From Methylothermaceae bacterium (GTDB lineage Bacteria; Pseudomonadota; Gammaproteobacteria; Methylococcales; Methylothermaceae): a DNA stretch of 40,834 bases. The notes under the pieces are model-generated. The model saw nothing but the letters and a program-made list of their open reading frames with translations. It was not told the DNA's origin and made no database searches. The first letter of the stretch is position 1. Each line of letters opens with the position of its first letter. The stretch is from contig JALSIB010000049.1 of the NCBI GenBank assembly GCA_026981855.1, positions 1 through 40,834 on the forward strand, written 5' to 3'. Positions 10,811 to 19,700 of the stretch are shown piece after piece. Made by a program: the position numbers and the translations under genes.

Positions 10811-12574
10811 TCAGACCACCTTGAAATTCCTCATCATCTCGCCGTCCTCGTGCTCAAGGTTGTGGCAATGATAGAGAAACAGCCCCTTGTATTTGTCGAA
10901 CGGCTTGATGAGGGTAATACGTTCTCCCGGCATGGCCAGTACGGTGTCCTGATAGCCCTCGTCCACGAAACCGTCCTTGACGGTTTCATACCCTTCGGCG
11001 CTACCATGCATGCCCCCCGTTTCCGGCGCTTGGCGCCTGACGATCTGGAAGTAATGGCCGTGAAGATGGATGGGGTGAACCATGGCCATCATCATCGCCA
11101 TGTTCATGCCTCCCATGCCTCCCATGCCTCCCATGGGGGAGGATGCGGTGCCGGATTCCTGGTGTCCATCCTCCATCTCCATACCCCCATGGGCATGGAA
11201 GATTTCCATCAAATGGGTGGTATTGACCTTGAAGGTTTCGATCGGCAAGGCGCCATGCATCTCGAACACCTCGCCATTGAGGGTGAACATGCGGCCTCGA
11301 TTGCCGATGGCGATGGGACGGGGTTTGCCCGGATTCACCGTATCCTCCGGCCCTAACCGCTTAAGTTTCCGTAACCTGGCGGGCAGTTCCGAAGTTTCAC
11401 GGGCTTTCCGGCTCACGCGGAAACGGGCGATGGTGAAACGGCTGCCCTGGGGAATGTGACGGGCCATTATACCCATAGGCCCCATCCCCCCCATCATGCC
11501 CCGGGGGCCACCCATCATGCCTCTGCCGCCAGCCCCCATGCCACCGGGTCCCATTCCACCGCGGCTTCCTCCGGCGCCGTGCATCCGTTCATACATGGGG
11601 GGCATGATGCCCCGGTACTCGAGGCTCTCGAGCACGACCTCCCTGCCTTGGGCAGGCCGGAAGTCTTTCCAGATCTCATACCGCTCACCCGGGCCGATCA
11701 TCAGGTAAGGGCGCGTCACCGGGCGCTCCAGCAGCCCTCCATCGGTGGCGATCACGGTGATCGGCTCACCATCGCTCCAGGCCAGTTTGTAGATGCGGGA
11801 GTTGGAGCCATTGAGTACCCGGAAGCGATACGACCGCCCCGCCACGTCCATGGCGAAATCGGGCCGTCCATTGACCACGATTCGCTCCCCCAGAAAACCC
11901 AGCATGGCGACAGGCCCCCGGCGGGCATAAAGAAGCTGATTGTTCTCGGTGAAAGTCCGGTCCTGAAGCACCAAAGGCACGTCATACTCGCCGCGCGGCA
12001 AAGGCAGCGCCCGCTCCTCTTCGTCTTCGACGACGATTAGGCCGGCAAGGCCGGCGTAAGCCTGGGCACCCGTCACCATATTGGTGTGGGGGTGGTACCA
12101 GTTGGTGCTGGCCCGGTTTTCCACGGTGAATTCGTAAACATAGCTCTGTCCCGGGTCGATGGCCTGACTGGGGTGGCCATCGGCTTCGAAAGGCACATGC
12201 ATCCCGTGCCAATGGGTGATGAACTTCTGGGGCAGTCCATTATGCAGCCGAATCCGCACCCGCTGTCCGCTCCGGAACTTCAGGATCGGTCCCAGATAGG
12301 TGTTTTTCAGTGGCAGCACCGCATCGGGACTTCCCTTCACCACCCGACCGTCATAGCGCCACACCCGGGTGGCAGGCCCCGGCAGGATCCGGGCCTGGCC
12401 CGGGCTTGCCACCAGATCAATCTCCACATCGGGGAAAAATGCCGACGTGGCTTCCCTGCCCTTTCCCCCAAACACTTTCTTTTTGAGCACGACGGGGAAA
12501 ACCGGGGAAGCGGCGAGGGAGGCACCGGCCGCCATGATCAGCCTGCGCCTTTTCAGATCGATATCGTCTTTCAT
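10811..12574 (-). CDS. Tat-exported multicopper oxidase, Met-rich (CueO/CopA-like), copy 1
   Basis: 587 residues. A twin-arginine leader (LKRRRLIMAAGASLAA) points to folded export to the periplasm. All four copper-ligand motifs are visible: HWHGMH (121-126), WYHPHT (159-164), HPIHLHGH (500-507), and HCHNLEHEDGEM (569-580) with Cys570 for the type 1 site. Two Met/Gly-rich segments (about 331-371 and 464-498) resemble the Met-rich substrate-copper region of CueO/CopA, so cuprous oxidase activity and copper tolerance are likely. The start was moved to ATG 12574, where the leader aligns with its paralog upstream. It lies 35 bases after copy 2 and is probably co-transcribed. Confidence 0.92.
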   Translation of the reverse strand: MKDDIDLKRRRLIMAAGASLAASPVFPVVLKKKVFGGKGREATSAFFPDVEIDLVASPGQARILPGPATRVWRYDGRVVKGSPDAVLPLKNTYLGPILKFRSGQRVRIRLHNGLPQKFITHWHGMHVPFEADGHPSQAIDPGQSYVYEFTVENRASTNWYHPHTNMVTGAQAYAGLAGLIVVEDEEERALPLPRGEYDVPLVLQDRTFTENNQLLYARRGPVAMLGFLGERIVVNGRPDFAMDVAGRSYRFRVLNGSNSRIYKLAWSDGEPITVIATDGGLLERPVTRPYLMIGPGERYEIWKDFRPAQGREVVLESLEYRGIMPPMYERMHGAGGSRGGMGPGGMGAGGRGMMGGPRGMMGGMGPMGIMARHIPQGSRFTIARFRVSRKARETSELPARLRKLKRLGPEDTVNPGKPRPIAIGNRGRMFTLNGEVFEMHGALPIETFKVNTTHLMEIFHAHGGMEMEDGHQESGTASSPMGGMGGMGGMNMAMMMAMVHPIHLHGHYFQIVRRQAPETGGMHGSAEGYETVKDGFVDEGYQDTVLAMPGERITLIKPFDKYKGLFLYHCHNLEHEDGEMMRNFKVV

Positions 12575-12609
12575 TCGGTCAACCTCGGTGAAAGTCCATA
12601 CGATGGGAT

Positions 12610-14388
12610 TCAAACCACCTTGAAATTGCGCATCATCCCCGCATTTTCGTGCTCGAGATTATGGCAGTGATACAAAAACAGCCCTTTATAGTCGGGAAAA
12701 GGCTTGATCAACCGGATTCGCTCGCCGGGCATCACTAGAACCGTTTCCTGATATCCCTCATCCACGAATCCATCCTTGACGGTTTCGTAACCCTCGGCCC
12801 CGTGTTCGCTGTCTCCATGGGGGGCGATCCGTTCGGCGATCTGGAAATAAGCGCCGTGGAGGTGAATCGGGTGGGCCATGGCCAACATCATTGCCAGATT
12901 CATGTTCCCCATCCCGGTCATACCGGAACCCTCTTCATCGGAATGGCCGTCATTCATTTTCATTTCGCCATGGGCGTGGAAAATCTCCAGCAGATGGAGG
13001 GTGTTGACGGGAAATGTTTCGATCTTCGAAGCACCGGTCATCTCGAACAGGTGGCCATTGAGGGTAAAGTTGCGCCCCTGATTGCCCAGCGCGATGGGTC
13101 TGGGCTGGTTCGGATTGACGGTTTCCTCGAGGCGGTAGCGCGGTATGGAACGCAAACGATCAGGCAGCGGCTGGTTCTCTTTCGACTTTTTATTCACCCG
13201 GAAACGCACCAGTTCCATCCGGCTGCCCTGGGGAAGATGACGTGAAAGGATCGCCATGGGGCCCATGCCACCCATCCCGCCCATGCCTTCAGATCCCATC
13301 ATCCCCATGCCGCGCCGGGAACCTCCCATCCTGCCCATGCCGCCACCCATCAGCTGACGCATCCTGTCACGCATGCCGCCACTCCCAAGCGCGTTCTCAT
13401 AAGGAGGCGGCATCGTTCCCTTGAATTCCCGGCTCTCGAGCACCACCTCACGCCCCCTGGCACCCCTGAAGTCACGCCAGATTTCATAACGCTCGCCAGG
13501 CGAGATCATCAAATAGGGGCGGATCACCGGACGTTCCAGCAACCCCCCATCGGTGCCGATCACGGTCACCGGCTCACCATCGCTCCAGGCGAGTTTGAAA
13601 ATCCGGGCGTTGGAGCCATTCAGGATCCGGAACCGGTAGGAGCGGTCCGCCACCTCCAGGGCGAGATCCGGTTTGCCGTTGACCACGATCCGTTCACCGA
13701 GAAAACCCAGGATGGAAAGCGGCCCACGGTGATCGTAAAGCAACTGGTTGTCGGGGGTGAAGGTCCGGTCTTGCAGAATCAAGGGAAGATCGAATTCTCC
13801 CCGGGGAAGGGGCAGCGCCCGTTCCTCATCGTCCTCCACGATGACGAGCCCCGCCAACCCGGCGTAGGCCTGCGCCGCGGTGGCATGATGGGTATGGGGA
13901 TGGAACCAGTTGGTGCTGGCCCGGTTCCTGACCTCGAATTCATAAACATAAGTCCCGCCGGGGCCCACTTCGTAACTGGGATGGCCATCGGCCTCGAACG
14001 GCACGTGCATCCCGTGCCAGTGGATGATGTGATTCTGCGGGAGCCGGTTTTTCATCCACACCCGAACCCGCTGGCCGGTCCTGAATCTCAGGATGGGACC
14101 GAGGTAATTGTCCGGCAGGGTGACCACAGAAGCCGGATCGCCTTTCAGCACTTTACCCTCGTAGCGCCAGACCTGGGTCTGGCGGCCTTGCAGAATCGGA
14201 ACCCGGGCCACCGAGGCCGTCAATTCGATTTCCACATCCGGCGCGAATGCCGCCGTGGCCTGCCGGCCTTTACGCTTGAAAGCCTCTTTCTTGAGGATAA
14301 TGGGAAACGAAGGTGTGGAAACCAGGGCCGCCCCAAGCCCCATGGTCTGCAACACCCGGCGACGCTTCAGATTGATTTTATCGTTCAT
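12610..14388 (-). CDS. Tat-exported multicopper oxidase, Met-rich (CueO/CopA-like), copy 2
   Basis: 592 residues and clearly a paralog of the next gene along its whole length. Twin-arginine leader LKRRRVLQTMG; copper motifs HWHGMH (123-128), WFHPHTHH (161-168), HPIHLHGAYF, and HCHNLEHENAGMM near the C-terminus. The Met/Gly-rich insert around 350-390 differs in sequence and length from that of copy 1, and a short Met-rich run precedes the third motif. ATG 14388 was chosen over the longer frame because GAGAGG lies just upstream and the leader then matches copy 1. As first gene of the pair it should carry the promoter. Likely role: periplasmic Cu(I) oxidation. Confidence 0.92.
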   Translation of the reverse strand: MNDKINLKRRRVLQTMGLGAALVSTPSFPIILKKEAFKRKGRQATAAFAPDVEIELTASVARVPILQGRQTQVWRYEGKVLKGDPASVVTLPDNYLGPILRFRTGQRVRVWMKNRLPQNHIIHWHGMHVPFEADGHPSYEVGPGGTYVYEFEVRNRASTNWFHPHTHHATAAQAYAGLAGLVIVEDDEERALPLPRGEFDLPLILQDRTFTPDNQLLYDHRGPLSILGFLGERIVVNGKPDLALEVADRSYRFRILNGSNARIFKLAWSDGEPVTVIGTDGGLLERPVIRPYLMISPGERYEIWRDFRGARGREVVLESREFKGTMPPPYENALGSGGMRDRMRQLMGGGMGRMGGSRRGMGMMGSEGMGGMGGMGPMAILSRHLPQGSRMELVRFRVNKKSKENQPLPDRLRSIPRYRLEETVNPNQPRPIALGNQGRNFTLNGHLFEMTGASKIETFPVNTLHLLEIFHAHGEMKMNDGHSDEEGSGMTGMGNMNLAMMLAMAHPIHLHGAYFQIAERIAPHGDSEHGAEGYETVKDGFVDEGYQETVLVMPGERIRLIKPFPDYKGLFLYHCHNLEHENAGMMRNFKVV

Positions 14389-14431
14389 AACCTCTCTCCC
14401 CCTGACACCTTTCGACAACTGCCAGGAATAA

Positions 14432-14447
14432 ATAAGTATATTCTTAT
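14432..14447. promoter_or_regulatory. 16-bp inverted repeat upstream of the oxidase pair
   Basis: Perfect 5-bp arms ATAAG and CTTAT around TATATT lie 44 bases before the ATG at 14388 in an AT-rich stretch. It could be an operator or part of a promoter. It is not an obvious CueR or CopR site. The rest of 14389-14568 shows no gene. Confidence 0.3.
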
Positions 14448-14568
14448 GAAGCATAAACTAACAGCAGCCACGACCGATGGCAAGTCTTTTATGACCTGTT
14501 TTTGTTACAAATTAAACTTCAAGCGATTCGCAGCCCCCTGTTTCTTCTTTCCACGCCGGTTTCGGCCT

Positions 14569-16218
14569 TTACGATTGCCTCCCCCAGTCCCGGCAGGTTT
14601 CGATCAATGCCCGGGTCGAGGCATCGTGGTCCCCCATTTCTCCGCCTTCGAGCTCGGGGAGAATCACCTTGGCCAGCTGTTTCCCCAGCTCCACGCCCAT
14701 TTGATCGAAAGAATTGATGTGCCAGACGGCCCCCTGGACGAACACCTTGTGCTCGTACAAGGCCACCAGGCTGCCCAGAACCTTGGGCGTCAATTTCTCG
14801 AACAAGAACATGTTCGATGGCCGGTTCCCCGGAAACGTCTTGGCCGCCACCAGAATCGCCAGCTTTTCTTCCGGCAGATCGAGACCGGCCAGCTCCGCCC
14901 GCACCTCTTCCTCCGTTTTCCCCCTCATCAGGGCTTCCGCCTGGGCCAGGCAATTGGCCAACAGGATCTGATGATGTTCGCCGAAACGATGATGACTCTG
15001 TACCGCGGCCAGGAAATCGCAAGGAACCAGATGGGTGCCCTGATGCAATAACTGGAAGAAAGAATGTTGGCCATTGGTTCCGGGCTGGCCCCAGATGACC
15101 GGGCCGGTCTGATAGTTCACCTGAAGGCCGTCGAGGTCCACGCCCTTGCCGTTGCTTTCCATGTCGAGCTGCTGCAGATGTTCCGGGAAATGCCGCAGAT
15201 ACTGGTTATAAGGGAGCACGGCATGGGACCTCGCCCCCAGGAAATTGTTGTACCAGATCCCCAACAACCCCATGATCACGGGCACGTTGCGTGAAAAGGG
15301 GGCGGTGCGAAAATGCTCGTCCACTTCATAGGCCCCTTGCAGCAACTCCTCGAACCTATCCATTCCCACCGCCAGGGCGATGGACAGCCCGACCGCCGAC
15401 CAGAGCGAATAACGCCCGCCCACCCAATCCCAGAATTCGAACATATTGTCCGGATCGATGCCGAAAGCCTGCACCGCGTGACGATTGGTGGAAATGGCCA
15501 CGAAATGCCTGGCAATGGCGCGTTCGTCACCGCCGACCCCGGCCAACAGCCAATCCCGCGCCGAACGGGCGTTGGTCATGGTCTCCTGGGTGGTGAAGGT
15601 TTTGGACGCCACCAAAAACAGCGTGGTCTCCTGATTCAACCCCTTGAGGGTTTCAATGAGATCCGCCTCGTCGACATTGGCCACATAATGCACTTTGAGA
15701 TTGTCCTTGTGATAAGGCGTCAAAGCCGCTGTGACCATTCGGGGCCCAAGATCCGAGCCTCCAATCCCGATATTGACCACATCGGTCACCGCCCTGCCGC
15801 TGTGACCCAGCCACTCCCCACTACGAACCTGGCCGACGAAATGGCGCATCTTGTCGAGAACCCGGCGCACCTGAGGCATCACATCCCGCCCCTCCACGAA
15901 CACCGGCCGGTCGCCCCGATTACGCAAGGCAACGTGCAAGACGGCTCTGTCTTCGGTGTTGTTGATCTTGTCGCCATTGAACATGGCCTCGATGCGGGCC
16001 CGCAGACCACTTTGCTCGGCCAGTTGCAGCAGCTGGCCCATGGTCTTGTCCGTCACCAGGTTCTTGGAATAATCAAACAGGATATCAGCCACTTCCAGGG
16101 AAAAGCTCTGAAAACGACTGCCGTCTTGAGCGAACCAGTCCCGCATGTGACTGGCCGCAATCTCATGCCGGTGATTTTGTAGCGCCTGCCAAGCGGGAAG
16201 AGCGGTCGGCTGCGTCAT
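14569..16218 (-). CDS. pgi: glucose-6-phosphate isomerase
   Basis: 549 residues, the same length as E. coli Pgi. It interconverts glucose-6-phosphate and fructose-6-phosphate. Visible signatures are the phosphate-binding [26 protein letters not shown], the glutamate region near [30 protein letters not shown], and the C-terminal signature around [14 protein letters not shown]. No domain is missing. The start [10 protein letters not shown] gives the normal N-terminus. It stands alone on this strand, 180 bases from the oxidase pair, and is divergent from rsmI. Confidence 0.98.
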   Translation of the reverse strand: MTQPTALPAWQALQNHRHEIAASHMRDWFAQDGSRFQSFSLEVADILFDYSKNLVTDKTMGQLLQLAEQSGLRARIEAMFNGDKINNTEDRAVLHVALRNRGDRPVFVEGRDVMPQVRRVLDKMRHFVGQVRSGEWLGHSGRAVTDVVNIGIGGSDLGPRMVTAALTPYHKDNLKVHYVANVDEADLIETLKGLNQETTLFLVASKTFTTQETMTNARSARDWLLAGVGGDERAIARHFVAISTNRHAVQAFGIDPDNMFEFWDWVGGRYSLWSAVGLSIALAVGMDRFEELLQGAYEVDEHFRTAPFSRNVPVIMGLLGIWYNNFLGARSHAVLPYNQYLRHFPEHLQQLDMESNGKGVDLDGLQVNYQTGPVIWGQPGTNGQHSFFQLLHQGTHLVPCDFLAAVQSHHRFGEHHQILLANCLAQAEALMRGKTEEEVRAELAGLDLPEEKLAILVAAKTFPGNRPSNMFLFEKLTPKVLGSLVALYEHKVFVQGAVWHINSFDQMGVELGKQLAKVILPELEGGEMGDHDASTRALIETCRDWGRQS

Positions 16219-16355
16219 GGCACGGAACCCCCTGCGTCAGTGAAAACCGGGGAACAATGGTATACCATGGATGGTCTCAGGGAAACGCGGAAAACGAATT
16301 GTCACCGCGTTCCGGGTCACGGGATTTCATCCGGTTGAAACAATCCAGTGCTAAA

Positions 16356-16384
16356 TTGACGTCCACTTGGCATTCGGTGACAAT
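16356..16384 (+). promoter_or_regulatory. candidate promoter upstream of the small ORF and rsmI
   Basis: TTGACG, a 17-base spacer and GACAAT match a sigma-70 promoter at 5/6 and 4/6 positions. The surrounding 302-base gap (16219-16520) is AT-rich and must also hold the leftward pgi promoter; it has no other gene that I can support. A TATACT at 16429 is an alternative -10 without a good -35. Confidence 0.35.
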
Positions 16385-16520
16385 TTTTCATCGATCGTGT
16401 CGGGAATTTTTACATCGTTTTCTTCAGCTATACTTATCCCATTGAACTGGAAAGCAAAATCTTTCTGGCCCGCCCCTTGCTAAACTATTGATGTGGTTTT
16501 CATCCATGCAGGTATTTCCT

Positions 16521-16658
16521 ATGAAGCGTTTTTCCGGCTATCTGACCGTTTTCAAACTGTTGCTCGGTATCTACTGGCTCGTCATCCGTCAATGGCTCTA
16601 CCTGGGTTACCGCAGGCTTTTCCACCGCGGCGGACGGCGCGCCATGCCTGCATCCTGA
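16521..16658 (+). CDS. candidate small membrane peptide, 45 residues
   Basis: An ATG frame starts MKRFSGYLTVFKLLLGIYWL and ends MPAS. The middle (about residues 7-30) is strongly hydrophobic and the rest is Arg/Lys-rich, as in single-pass small membrane proteins. Its TGA directly abuts the rsmI ATG with no gap, which would couple the two genes. AGG lies 9 bases upstream. No homolog is recognised; it could be a chance frame, but the composition and the exact abutment make expression plausible. Confidence 0.4.
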   Translation: MKRFSGYLTVFKLLLGIYWLVIRQWLYLGYRRLFHRGGRRAMPAS

Positions 16659-17513
16659 ATGTCTTCGGCAACGGGTATTCTCTATGTCGTCGCCACACCG
16701 ATCGGCCACTTGGAGGACATCACGCTCAGAGCGCTCGACGTGCTCCGCCAGGTGGACCTGATCGCGGCCGAGGACACCAGACATTGCCGCACACTGCTGA
16801 CCCGTTACGACATCTCCACCGCCACCACGTCGCTGCACCAACACAATGAACGCGCCAAGACGCCGGCGCTCCTGAACCACCTCAGGCAGGGCCGGACACT
16901 GGCCCTGGTTTCCGACGCCGGCACCCCGCTGATCAGCGATCCGGGATATCCATTGATCTCGGCCGCCCTCGCAGAATCCATCCGCGTCATTCCCATCCCG
17001 GGCCCCTGTGCCGCCATCACCGCGCTCTCTGCGGCCGGATTGCCCACGGACCGGTTCGCTTTCGAAGGCTTCCCCCCCCGCCAGGCCGCGGCCCGTCGCC
17101 GCTTTTTCGAGACGCTCAGAGACGAACCGCGGACCCTGGTCTTTTATGAATCCAGTCACAGAATCGAAGCCTGCCTGCAGGATCTGGCCGCGACCTTTCC
17201 CCCGAAACGGCGGCTGGTTCTGGCGAAGGAACTCACCAAAGTCCACGAGTCGCTGATTTCCTCCAGGATCCAGGACGCACCCGCGATGCTGGAGCGGTCG
17301 GCGGATCTGAAAAAAGGCGAATTCGTGTTGATCGTGGAAGGCGCCCCACCCCCCAAGGGGGATGAGGTGAGTCCGGAGCACCGCCGCATCCTCCACCTCC
17401 TGTTGGCTGAATGCTCCCTGAAGACGGCGGTGTCGCTGGCCGAGAAAATCACGGGGGCACGGAAAAAGCCGCTGTACGCCGAGGCCCTGAGCTGGCAGGA
17501 ACGAAATTCCTGA
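16659..17513 (+). CDS. rsmI: 16S rRNA (cytidine1402-2'-O)-methyltransferase
   Basis: 284 residues. RsmI uses S-adenosylmethionine to methylate the ribose of C1402 in the 16S rRNA decoding centre. The N-terminus has LYVVATPIGHLEDITLRAL, then AAEDTRHCRTLL, LVSDAGTPLISDPGYPLI and IPGPCAAITALSAAGLPTD, the tetrapyrrole-methylase fold signatures of this family, followed by GFPPRQAAARRRFFE and YESSHRI. The C-terminal helical domain is complete. It precedes rnpB, and rsmI/yraL genes are often found beside rnpB or the mra cluster. Confidence 0.97.
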   Translation: MSSATGILYVVATPIGHLEDITLRALDVLRQVDLIAAEDTRHCRTLLTRYDISTATTSLHQHNERAKTPALLNHLRQGRTLALVSDAGTPLISDPGYPLISAALAESIRVIPIPGPCAAITALSAAGLPTDRFAFEGFPPRQAAARRRFFETLRDEPRTLVFYESSHRIEACLQDLAATFPPKRRLVLAKELTKVHESLISSRIQDAPAMLERSADLKKGEFVLIVEGAPPPKGDEVSPEHRRILHLLLAECSLKTAVSLAEKITGARKKPLYAEALSWQERNS

Positions 17514-17544
17514 AACTTTTCCTTGTTTTCTGGTTCAATATTCA

Positions 17545-17955
17545 GCGAGAGACGGCCGGGCAACCGCGCCCGCATGGCGGGTGAGGAAAGTCCGGGCTCC
17601 ACAGGGCAGGGTGCCAGGTAACGCCTGGGCATCGCGAGATGACGGAAAGTGCCACAGAAAACAAACCGCCGATGGTCTGGTCACCTCCTGCAGATGGCAG
17701 ACGCCATAAGCGGGTGTTCGCAGGTGACCCGGCACAGGCAAGGGTGAAACGGTGCGGTAAGAGCGCACCGCGCGGCTGGCAACAGTCCGCGGCACGGTAA
17801 ACCCCACCCGGAGCAAGATCAAATAGGGGAACCTGGAGCAATCCAGCGCGTGGCCCGCGCGCCGTTCCCGGGTAGATCGCTAAAGGCATGCGGCGACGCA
17901 TGTCTCAGACGAATGGTTGTCCTCGACAGAACCCGGCTTACAGGCCGTCTCTCCC
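17545..17955 (+). ncRNA. rnpB: RNase P RNA, bacterial type A
   Basis: The catalytic RNA that matures tRNA 5' ends. The 5' conserved region GAGGAAAGTCCGGGCTCC follows at about 17582, AAACCGCCGATGG and GGTAAGAGCGCACCGCG lie inside, and ACAGAACCCGGCTTA occurs near 17930. The terminal P1 helix is explicit: GAGAGACGGCC (17547-17557) pairs with GGCCGTCTCTC (17943-17953). The fragment GCAAGATCAAATAGGGGAACC matches the type A core. No T-run terminator follows; the true 3' end is probably just after P1. Confidence 0.97.
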
Positions 17956-18032
17956 CCTCATCGCCTCCTTTGTGATCTACACTTAAGGGGACTTTCGTTT
18001 CAGGTTTTCAACGCGTCCCAAGGAGTTTTCCC

Positions 18033-19700
18033 TTGCCCCTCACCCAGACAGAGGAATTGCGCCAGTGGCTGGCAGGCCGCCCCTGGTTGAATCTGGAAAA
18101 AACCGGCGCCGAGGTACAAAAGCAGCTGAGCATTCTAAGGCGGCTTCCCCTGAAACCCGCTCACAGAGCCGGGCTTCTCGAGCTGTACCATCCTTATCTG
18201 GTGGAGCTGACCGAGGCGCTCGAAAAAAACCTTCTCGATGCCGCCTTACCCTTGTCGCCCCAGGCAAGGGCATCCTCCAGGCTGTTGTTGGGGTTGTCCC
18301 TGTTGATGGTTTCCAACCTCAGCCAGGCTGTTTTCCCGCCGGATTTCAAGCCAGAGGGAAAGGCGCGAACGAGCAGCCGCCATGACCTCCTCCTCCGCAC
18401 GACCGACTGGCTGGCGCGGCTGGGACTCCACCAGGCCCAGATTTATCGCCCGCCGGGCGCCCGTTTCTGGAAAATCCTGTATCGGCTCTATGCGCTGACG
18501 GCCCCGGGTGGAGAGATGGAAAACGACGCACAGATTCAGGCCCAACTGGCGCGCATCCTCATCTTCAACCTTGCCACACCCCACAGATACCGGCCACGGG
18601 AGCTGAAACAAATCGATCTTCTCCTGCGCGACTTCTCTCACCTGGTCCAATTCCATCCCCGATCGACCACCGGAAAATACAAGGCCGTCTTTTTCTTCGA
18701 CCTGAATACGCCCGCTCCCCCCGCGCCCATCAAACTGTTGGGGCAGATTTCATCGCCGGAGACTTCGCCGGTCTTCGTGTTTCCTCAACGCTTGAGCAGG
18801 AAACTGTTGCAGTACGCCACCACACCGGGCATACGGGGAAATACCATACTGCCCGCACCGCAGGCCAAAAAGCTCGCCGTTCAGCTTGCCAGGCTGTTGA
18901 GCGCTCCCAAAAGACGCAGGTGGCGCCGCCTTGCGGAGGACAGAAACTGCCAATTGGTGGTGGGTCTCGGAAGGATCGTGGACACATTGGCGGTCCAGGG
19001 CAAGATGGCGGAGGGGCTGTTCGAAATGCTCCGGACAGAAAGGAAACTCCGGGAAATCGACGGCCTGTTCGATGGCCATTTCGAGCTCGTTCCCCTGGAA
19101 GAAGAAACGATGGCGCACTTCGCGGGCAAACATTTGTCGGAGACATCGGTCCATTGGATGCTGGCCGGCGACCGGCCGCAGGTTCCAACCACCGATATCT
19201 GGTCTGAAGACGGCCCCATACGGGAAAAGACTCAAACCCGGGAAAAATACCCCGGCCAGTTGGCGAATTCTTCCGCCCAAGGATACTGCCTGCTGTGGAT
19301 CGATCACACGCCGAACATCCTGCGGATCGGAGAGCCCGTGGGCATCCTTCACACCCAGGGCGAAATCGAGATCGGAACCGTGCGCTGGATGAAACAAGAC
19401 CCGGAACCGGCACTCAGCGTGGGACTGGAACTGCTCAGTTTCGCCGTCACGGGCGTGGTCGTCTATCCCCATATGGGAGAAATCCCCCGGGCAAACCAGA
19501 CCTGTGAGCTGGGCCTGTTGTTGCCGCCCCAGCCCGCCCTGAAAAAACCGGCATCCCTGCTGGTCTCGCCCGGTGGCTGGAAGACGGGCCAATGGGTAAG
19601 AGTCTATCGCGACAAAGCCTATTATGAGGTTTACAGTCTGAAACAACGGATCGACGCCACCCCGGCCTATGATCTGTTCTCGCTGGAAAAGATCAGCTGA
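18033..19700 (+). CDS. unrecognised protein with possible C-terminal PilZ-like domain
   Basis: 555 residues, not recognised. The N-terminal ~400 residues are largely helical with no signal peptide; one hydrophobic run (RLLLGLSLLMVSNLSQAVF) is short for a membrane span. Around residues 416-475, WIDHTPNILRIGEPVGIL followed by GTVRWMKQDPE and VGLELLS resembles a beta-barrel of the PilZ kind, which would suggest cyclic-di-GMP sensing, but the RxxxR motif is not clear. The start is TTG: AAGGAG stands 7 bases upstream and no ATG or GTG fits. Its last 8 bases overlap the convergent GIDE gene. Function unknown. Confidence 0.7.
   Translation: MPLTQTEELRQWLAGRPWLNLEKTGAEVQKQLSILRRLPLKPAHRAGLLELYHPYLVELTEALEKNLLDAALPLSPQARASSRLLLGLSLLMVSNLSQAVFPPDFKPEGKARTSSRHDLLLRTTDWLARLGLHQAQIYRPPGARFWKILYRLYALTAPGGEMENDAQIQAQLARILIFNLATPHRYRPRELKQIDLLLRDFSHLVQFHPRSTTGKYKAVFFFDLNTPAPPAPIKLLGQISSPETSPVFVFPQRLSRKLLQYATTPGIRGNTILPAPQAKKLAVQLARLLSAPKRRRWRRLAEDRNCQLVVGLGRIVDTLAVQGKMAEGLFEMLRTERKLREIDGLFDGHFELVPLEEETMAHFAGKHLSETSVHWMLAGDRPQVPTTDIWSEDGPIREKTQTREKYPGQLANSSAQGYCLLWIDHTPNILRIGEPVGILHTQGEIEIGTVRWMKQDPEPALSVGLELLSFAVTGVVVYPHMGEIPRANQTCELGLLLPPQPALKKPASLLVSPGGWKTGQWVRVYRDKAYYEVYSLKQRIDATPAYDLFSLEKIS

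Noticed and set aside
13729-15051. 440-codon plus-strand frame across oxidase copy 2 and pgi
   Set aside because: Antisense to two genes with strong motifs.
17542-17901. 119-codon minus-strand frame within rnpB
   Set aside because: The region is RNase P RNA with all conserved helices; the frame is incidental.
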